In this document: piece by piece, positions 44,013-48,910 of the stretch | Position numbering within the stretch: the first letter of the stretch is position 1 | Layout: every line of letters begins with the position of its first letter | NCBI GenBank assembly: GCA_022712315.1 | Contig: JALAGS010000082.1 | Span: 1 to 48,910, forward strand | Origin: Sphingobacterium sp. | Lineage (GTDB): Bacteria > Bacteroidota > Bacteroidia > Sphingobacteriales > Sphingobacteriaceae | Length of the DNA: 48,910 nucleotides | Reading direction: 5' to 3' | The notes under the pieces: model-generated | Told to the model about the DNA's origin: nothing | Database searches by the model: none | What the model saw: the letters and a program-made list of their open reading frames with translations, nothing else | Translations under genes and position numbers: made by a program

Positions 44013-45077
44013 ATGAAAATTTTAATAACAGCTGCATATCTTTTACTCACTATAACAACCTTGTTTGCCAACATGGCCAATCCTTATGCTCCACATAGCA
44101 TAACAGGACAGCTCGTTCCTGCCGGTAAGGTAAAAGTCACCCATGAGCGTATAGACATCCGCCTTGTAGCGGACACCTCGGATGATTATTCGGACTATCG
44201 TAGCCACTTCAGTATTGTATATAATATCCATGCTGAACAAGATATCGAATTGCCGCTCGTATTTCTCGCTTTAAATATGGACGGATTGGATCAGGTACTT
44301 GTCAATCGGAAAGAAATAAAAGCAAAGACGATGGATCAGCCCGGTTCGAAGTTCCCTTTTTTACGTTTAAAGGATGGCTATTATGAAATCAGTTATGACA
44401 GAGATGAATGGAAGCGTATTTCGATGAATGATGCATTTTATTTTAACGCTAAGCTACACAAAGGTGAAAACAGTATTCAGGTTCAATACAGCGCATATAT
44501 GGGTTATGACCGACGCGATATCCAGACTAGATACGAAATTGATTATCTCTTATTTCCTTCCAGATACTGGTCTTCCTTTGGCACGATTGACCTGTATCTA
44601 CATCTAAACGGTGACATGGAAGTCCTTACACAGGACCTAGGAACTGCCAAATTACAGACGGGTTCGATCGCGCACTGGGTCATTGATCAGGTAGAAAAGA
44701 GAGAGAGGTTCCATATAGAAGTCGGCCTGAAGACCTCCCTGTTAGCAAAAGCAATTCTTTGGGTACACCCTGAGCTGCTTGCGCTGATCGGATCGCTATT
44801 TTTGCTATACCTACATATCCGATGTATCTATCTAAAATACAGAAGTGGCAAATACCGCTATGCACTGTTAATTGGAAACCTGATTATTCCAAGCTCCTTC
44901 TATTTCTTCTGCTGGTTTTGGTCCAGTCTGGCCAACTACCTGATCAACGGTTCATTTGACGAGAAGTCCCGGGGCTTTATGCTGCTAGTTATCGTCACCT
45001 TACCCTTGATCTACCTCATTTACGACTTGGTTTTATTTATGATCGACAGAAGCATTCGATCAAGGTTCCCCGCCTAG
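44013..45077 (+). CDS. Unknown membrane protein with a large periplasmic N-terminal domain
   Basis: I do not recognise this 354-residue protein. It has a signal peptide (about 1-19), then a soluble domain of about 225 residues rich in beta strands (FSIVYNIHAEQDIELPLVFLA; SFGTIDLYLHL), expected to face the periplasm. About three or four hydrophobic helices lie at the C-terminus (about 246-268, 285-310, 325-346). The layout suggests a surface or envelope protein anchored by its C-terminal part. It is convergent with the sulfatase gene at 45090, only 12 bp away, and 295 bp after sucB. Alternative: a sensor domain without a known partner. Confidence 0.75.
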   Translation: MKILITAAYLLLTITTLFANMANPYAPHSITGQLVPAGKVKVTHERIDIRLVADTSDDYSDYRSHFSIVYNIHAEQDIELPLVFLALNMDGLDQVLVNRKEIKAKTMDQPGSKFPFLRLKDGYYEISYDRDEWKRISMNDAFYFNAKLHKGENSIQVQYSAYMGYDRRDIQTRYEIDYLLFPSRYWSSFGTIDLYLHLNGDMEVLTQDLGTAKLQTGSIAHWVIDQVEKRERFHIEVGLKTSLLAKAILWVHPELLALIGSLFLLYLHIRCIYLKYRSGKYRYALLIGNLIIPSSFYFFCWFWSSLANYLINGSFDEKSRGFMLLVIVTLPLIYLIYDLVLFMIDRSIRSRFPA

Positions 45078-45089
45078 AAAACCAGCAGC

Positions 45090-47015
45090 CTACTTTTTAT
45101 AGGTCAGCTTATTTTCAATCATGCGGTTGTTATACTGCTGAATAAATGCTTTCATCTTGGTCTCCATCGTATCCAATACCGCGGGATGCTGTTTCAGCAG
45201 ATCCTGTTTCATCAAGCGGTCCTTTTTTAAGTCATAAAATGATGTCACTTTCAGTCCATCATAAGACATCATATAATCTTTATAATAGAGGTTATAGCTC
45301 CCCGCATTGTTATTCAGCACAAAATTATCCTTACCTGGTTTGAAGGCATCTGAACCAAAGGCAAAATAAGGTTCATCGTAATGCAAATAATTCAAAATGG
45401 TAGGCATAATATCTATTTGCTGTACCAGTTTATCCGCTTTGCCAACTAGGTTATCGCCTGGTGCATAAAATATAATAGGAATTTGGAAGCCTCCTGCTGC
45501 CGTTTGATATTCCGGCAGGTAGCTTACAGTAGCATGGTCTGCGCAGATAACGAATACGGTATTCTTGTACCAAGGCATTTTGGATGCCGTTGCAAAAAAT
45601 TCACGCAGCGCATTATCTGTATATCCAATTGGTTCCTGCACGGGCAAAGGTCCTTTAGGAAATTTCCCCTGATACTTTTCGGGCACCTTAAATGGATGAT
45701 GCGAAGATAAAGAGAAGAAACTGGCGAAAAATGGTTGATGAAAAGTATTGATCTTATTTGCTACAAATTGCAAAAACGGCTCATCCCAAATTCCCCATAT
45801 ACCATCAAAATCAGCGTCATTGTTATATTCATTTTTACCAAAATAATGCTGGATACCTGCCAGTTTCATATAAGCTGAAAAGCCCATGCTGCCGTTGGGT
45901 GCTCCGTGAAAAAAAGCAGTCTCATAGCCCTTTTTTCCTAAGAGCTTCGCTAAGCTGGTGGTTTCATTTCCAGAATATATCGAAAGTACAAAAGGCTCAC
46001 CTACGGAAGGAATACCCGTAATGACTGATGGTAGCGCATCAATTGATTTACGACCATTGGCATAGGTATCTGTAAATGTGTAAGCATTGCGGATCAATGA
46101 ATCCAAAAAAGGTGTATAACCTTTGTATTTTCCACCTTGGATATCTTTATTCAATTCACCAAAATGCTCTTTCGCAAAACTCTCCAATATCAGAACGACA
46201 ACATTTTTCTTTGCAAAAGGCTGGTCTGCTTTTGGTATATGAATAGGATTGTATAACTGCTCAAGCTCTTGTTCGGAATAATAATGAACAGGCTTAAGAT
46301 TGACAGCCTTTAATGTTTTCAATATACTGAATGGTGTGTTCAGTACAATATTCATTTCTTCTGGTGTCTCTACATAATCCCCGGCATTGCTTAATGTAAT
46401 GGGACGAGTGCTATGCGCCCAGCCTCCACGCACACCACCGATGAAAAGAAAAGCCGTCAATAAAAATAAAGGCAATTGGATCAAAAATGACTTCCAGCTA
46501 TATTTCCTAGTCTTTTCAATCTGAATAAGTTTGTAGGATTTAATCAAACCATAAACAATCAGTATCAACAGTATGATGAGGTACCAATAATCCAGACAGA
46601 AGTCAAAAGCCAATTTCATCAGGTTGGATTCATTGGAAAACTGGTCGATCACCGTTCCGGTGGTCCTTTTAAGTGTAAATGGATAATAGGCGAAATCAAT
46701 CAGGTTTAACGCTATACCAAGTGAATTGACCACAATAAAGATCCATTTGGCAACTTGCTGGTAGGTCCGGTTATCCTTAAACGGCCCCGGAACAGTCAGC
46801 ATCACAATATAAAGAATATTCAAATACAGCAGGGCTACAATGTCGAAGCGTACACCACCAGCAAACATCACCAGGAGCTTTCCAGCATCGACATGAGGAA
46901 ATAAGGAAGCATTGATGCCATAAAACCCCAACCGCAATAATGCATAGATGACTAATAGAAAGATAAAACGAATTGCGACAGCAAAATAAGGTGCAAATAC
47001 TCCTTTTAATTTCAT
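45090..47015 (-). CDS. LtaS-like membrane sulfatase/phosphotransferase, copy 1
   Basis: The 641-residue protein has about five N-terminal hydrophobic helices (to about 185) and a C-terminal alkaline-phosphatase-superfamily domain outside the membrane. The domain opens with VVVLILESFAKEHFGE. The catalytic residue is probably the Ser in NGRKSIDALPS, and the metal-binding part includes VICADHATVSY and a HHPFKVP segment. LtaS-type enzymes move phosphoglycerol or phosphoethanolamine onto envelope glycans or lipids; the group here is unknown. Gram-negative bacteria have no lipoteichoic acid, so that name should not be taken literally. It starts 4 bp after the next copy and is likely co-transcribed with it. 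Confidence 0.88.
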   Translation of the reverse strand: MKLKGVFAPYFAVAIRFIFLLVIYALLRLGFYGINASLFPHVDAGKLLVMFAGGVRFDIVALLYLNILYIVMLTVPGPFKDNRTYQQVAKWIFIVVNSLGIALNLIDFAYYPFTLKRTTGTVIDQFSNESNLMKLAFDFCLDYWYLIILLILIVYGLIKSYKLIQIEKTRKYSWKSFLIQLPLFLLTAFLFIGGVRGGWAHSTRPITLSNAGDYVETPEEMNIVLNTPFSILKTLKAVNLKPVHYYSEQELEQLYNPIHIPKADQPFAKKNVVVLILESFAKEHFGELNKDIQGGKYKGYTPFLDSLIRNAYTFTDTYANGRKSIDALPSVITGIPSVGEPFVLSIYSGNETTSLAKLLGKKGYETAFFHGAPNGSMGFSAYMKLAGIQHYFGKNEYNNDADFDGIWGIWDEPFLQFVANKINTFHQPFFASFFSLSSHHPFKVPEKYQGKFPKGPLPVQEPIGYTDNALREFFATASKMPWYKNTVFVICADHATVSYLPEYQTAAGGFQIPIIFYAPGDNLVGKADKLVQQIDIMPTILNYLHYDEPYFAFGSDAFKPGKDNFVLNNNAGSYNLYYKDYMMSYDGLKVTSFYDLKKDRLMKQDLLKQHPAVLDTMETKMKAFIQQYNNRMIENKLTYKK

Positions 47016-47019
47016 AGCC

Positions 47020-48900
47020 CTAATATTTTAAAAATTCACGATATACGTCTTGATAATACGCTTTGCCGATATTCAATAAGCTGTCAGTTTTGCCAGCAGG
47101 ATATTCTTTATTTGATCTGTAATTGATAATCCTTCCTACATTATCGAAAGAAACCGCCTGTTGTGGTGTAATCACACCAAAGGCATCCTTCGAATTATAA
47201 AATGCGATCTGAGGAGTAGTCGGGTTAAACAAATCCCGGCTCCAATGATAACGATCTGTGGGAAGCTTCAACTGTGTCAATAAAGTGGCTGCCAAATCCG
47301 TTTGGTTACCGATTCTATTGAATATTTTCCCTCGATATTCAGGTTTGATCACATCACCGAAAAAGATCAGCGGAATATGAAAGCGATTGGGGTGAAATAG
47401 CTCCCATTTTTCTGAGGGAAGGCGATGTCCATGATCGGCCACAATAACGAAAAGTGTATTTTTATACCAAGCTTCCTTTTTAGCTTTATTGATAAAATCA
47501 AAAACAGCCGAATCTGTATAATTTGCCGTACTTCTGAATTTATCCGCATTGGTGGCATTACCAAATTTATAACCATGTTTTAATTCAAATGGTTCGTGAT
47601 TAATCAAGGTAAAAATGGTCGAGAAGAACGGTTGTTTTTCCTTTCTGAAATCCTTAATCATCTGATTAAAGACCACATGGTCATATACCCCCCATGAGGC
47701 ACGTTCTGCATCTAACCCAAAATTAGCATTATCCACAACCCTCGACATCCCATGAGTCAGCATATATGATTTAAAATTATAAAACTCGCTCTGACCACCA
47801 TGATAAAATGATGTTTCGTAGCCGGCATGGTCGAACTCCTGTCCTATCGCGGGCATATTTTCGTGTTTATCTATATACTTGATAATGCTCTCGGGCCCCT
47901 GCGCCGGAAAACCACTTAGCACCGCTACCATGCCTTTGTCGGATCGGTCAGCAGCTGAATAAATATGATCGAACAAAATACCGCCCTTAATCAATTCTTC
48001 CATATGAGGCGTAATTCCCTTTTCGCCTCCAAGAGACTGGATAAGATCCCCAACAAAACTCTCCAACATAATAATAACGACATTTGGTCGTGTAGTGGAA
48101 AGTACCTCAACAGCCGAATCGGGCTGACTTTGAAAGGCAGGACGCAACTTGTCTTGGATCTCCTTCTGATCACCATAGTAACTATATGGATTTTTCAGTT
48201 TGGTACTTTCTGCAAAGAAATCCCTTAAAAAAGACCATTGCGTATTAACCGCAGCATGGTTGTAAAATGTTTCTTCGGAATAATAGGCTTTACTAGGGTT
48301 TAAGGTTGCTCTTCCATAACCGCCACGGATAAAGGTGAAAAGCACAAAAACCCCGATTGCTAATTTGAAAAAATTGCCAACAGGCGACTTGATATTGAAA
48401 AAAGAGACCTTTTTAAACATCCAACGGTATAGAAAATAACCGCAAAATATGCCGATCAACATGCCAACGATGGGGAGAAATACTGGCGTAGACTCTGCCG
48501 ATGCTACAGCACCCGAAGGCGAAGCAAAAAATGCATCAATAGCGCGCTTAGAAATTTTGTCGCCCCATTCACGATAGATATTGACATTGATAAAGCTCGT
48601 CACAAAAAACAAAACCAGGACGATAATAGTATAAATATCCAAGATCAGTCTTTTGGGTTTCAGTTTTGGAAAAAAACTTAACACGCAATATACAAGAAAC
48701 GGCAAAGCACATATGTAGGAAACAGCAGAAAAATCCAGATTCAGACCGTGGTAATAAATTCTGAAAACTTCCGTAAAATTGGAAAAACCTATTTTCTCAA
48801 AAAAAGCAGTAACAAAAATCAATCTATCTATAAAACAGACAATTAACCAAAATAAAAAATATTGTGTTAAGGCTTTAAGCTCATTAGCAAATCGTTGCAT
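47020..48900 (-). CDS. LtaS-like membrane sulfatase/phosphotransferase, copy 2
   Basis: This 626-residue protein has the same layout as its downstream neighbour: about five hydrophobic helices (to about 205) and a sulfatase-superfamily domain with VVIIMLESFVGDL, the likely catalytic Ser in AADRSDKGMV, VIVADHGHRLPSEKW and a TLINHEPFEL segment. The two copies differ clearly in sequence, so this is an old duplication or two separate subfamily members. It is the first gene of a two-gene unit with a 4-bp gap. The start ATG at 48900 is 10 bp from the window edge, so an upstream start cannot be excluded. Confidence 0.86.
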   Translation of the reverse strand: MQRFANELKALTQYFLFWLIVCFIDRLIFVTAFFEKIGFSNFTEVFRIYYHGLNLDFSAVSYICALPFLVYCVLSFFPKLKPKRLILDIYTIIVLVLFFVTSFINVNIYREWGDKISKRAIDAFFASPSGAVASAESTPVFLPIVGMLIGIFCGYFLYRWMFKKVSFFNIKSPVGNFFKLAIGVFVLFTFIRGGYGRATLNPSKAYYSEETFYNHAAVNTQWSFLRDFFAESTKLKNPYSYYGDQKEIQDKLRPAFQSQPDSAVEVLSTTRPNVVIIMLESFVGDLIQSLGGEKGITPHMEELIKGGILFDHIYSAADRSDKGMVAVLSGFPAQGPESIIKYIDKHENMPAIGQEFDHAGYETSFYHGGQSEFYNFKSYMLTHGMSRVVDNANFGLDAERASWGVYDHVVFNQMIKDFRKEKQPFFSTIFTLINHEPFELKHGYKFGNATNADKFRSTANYTDSAVFDFINKAKKEAWYKNTLFVIVADHGHRLPSEKWELFHPNRFHIPLIFFGDVIKPEYRGKIFNRIGNQTDLAATLLTQLKLPTDRYHWSRDLFNPTTPQIAFYNSKDAFGVITPQQAVSFDNVGRIINYRSNKEYPAGKTDSLLNIGKAYYQDVYREFLKY

Positions 48901-48910
48901 CCCTTCGAAT

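Noticed and set aside
45090..48900. Recent tandem duplication of the sulfatase genes
   Set aside because: The two proteins differ throughout, including around the catalytic residue, and share no long identical DNA stretch, so a recent duplication is not supported.

Overview
The window looks like a chromosomal segment of a Bacteroidota bacterium, most likely Sphingobacteriaceae (Sphingobacterium-like). The signs are a moderately AT-rich composition, promoters of the Bacteroidota type (TTG ... TAnnTTTG), near absence of Shine-Dalgarno sequences (hsp20 is the exception), and typical families: short Crp/Fnr regulators, DPP4-type S9 peptidase, DUF1080 protein, M28 peptidase, and LtaS-fold membrane sulfatases. 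All genes look intact. I saw no rRNA, tRNA, CRISPR array, insertion sequence, prophage or attachment site, and no compositional break that would mark an island.

Layout. 1-3.6 kb: tail of an acidic ORF, a MepB-family gene, and a MocR-type regulator divergent from bioB. 3.7-6.2 kb: a Tat-exported phosphocholine-specific phospholipase C. 6.4-15.7 kb: the clearest functional module, an OmpR-type response regulator and sensor kinase followed by a CzcCBA-like heavy-metal RND efflux operon, then a TSUP permease with a DUF1634 partner. The efflux promoter region carries four direct repeats spaced exactly 11 bp, the pattern expected for an OmpR/PhoB-type regulator. 15.7-22.3 kb: GNAT, Crp/Fnr, YceI, an atypical SDR, an ABC1/UbiB kinase-like protein, an ECF sigma factor overlapping a four-helix membrane protein, and a thioesterase. 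22.4-27.7 kb: Hsp20, a small AAA+ ATPase, FolB, a DUF1080 protein and a DPP4-family peptidase. 27.8-33.7 kb: a CDP-alcohol phosphatidyltransferase, a NodB-like deacetylase homologue, an M28 peptidase, asparagine synthetase B and a second Crp/Fnr regulator. 33.9-39.5 kb: VOC protein, HopJ-family protein, UbiD-family decarboxylase, NmrA-like protein and a divergent DASH-like cryptochrome/photolyase. 39.7-43.7 kb: sucA-sucB of the TCA cycle. 44-48.9 kb: an unknown membrane protein and two tandem LtaS-like sulfatases.

Most of this is ordinary core and accessory chromosome. The points most worth a second look are the 11-bp-phased repeats before the efflux operon, the MocR regulator that has lost its PLP lysine and shares a compact promoter region with bioB, the photolyase homologue with substitutions at normally conserved FAD-pocket motifs, a possible structured RNA at 31.0-31.1 kb on the minus strand, and a perfect hairpin between sucA and sucB. 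No clearly new multi-gene system was identified.
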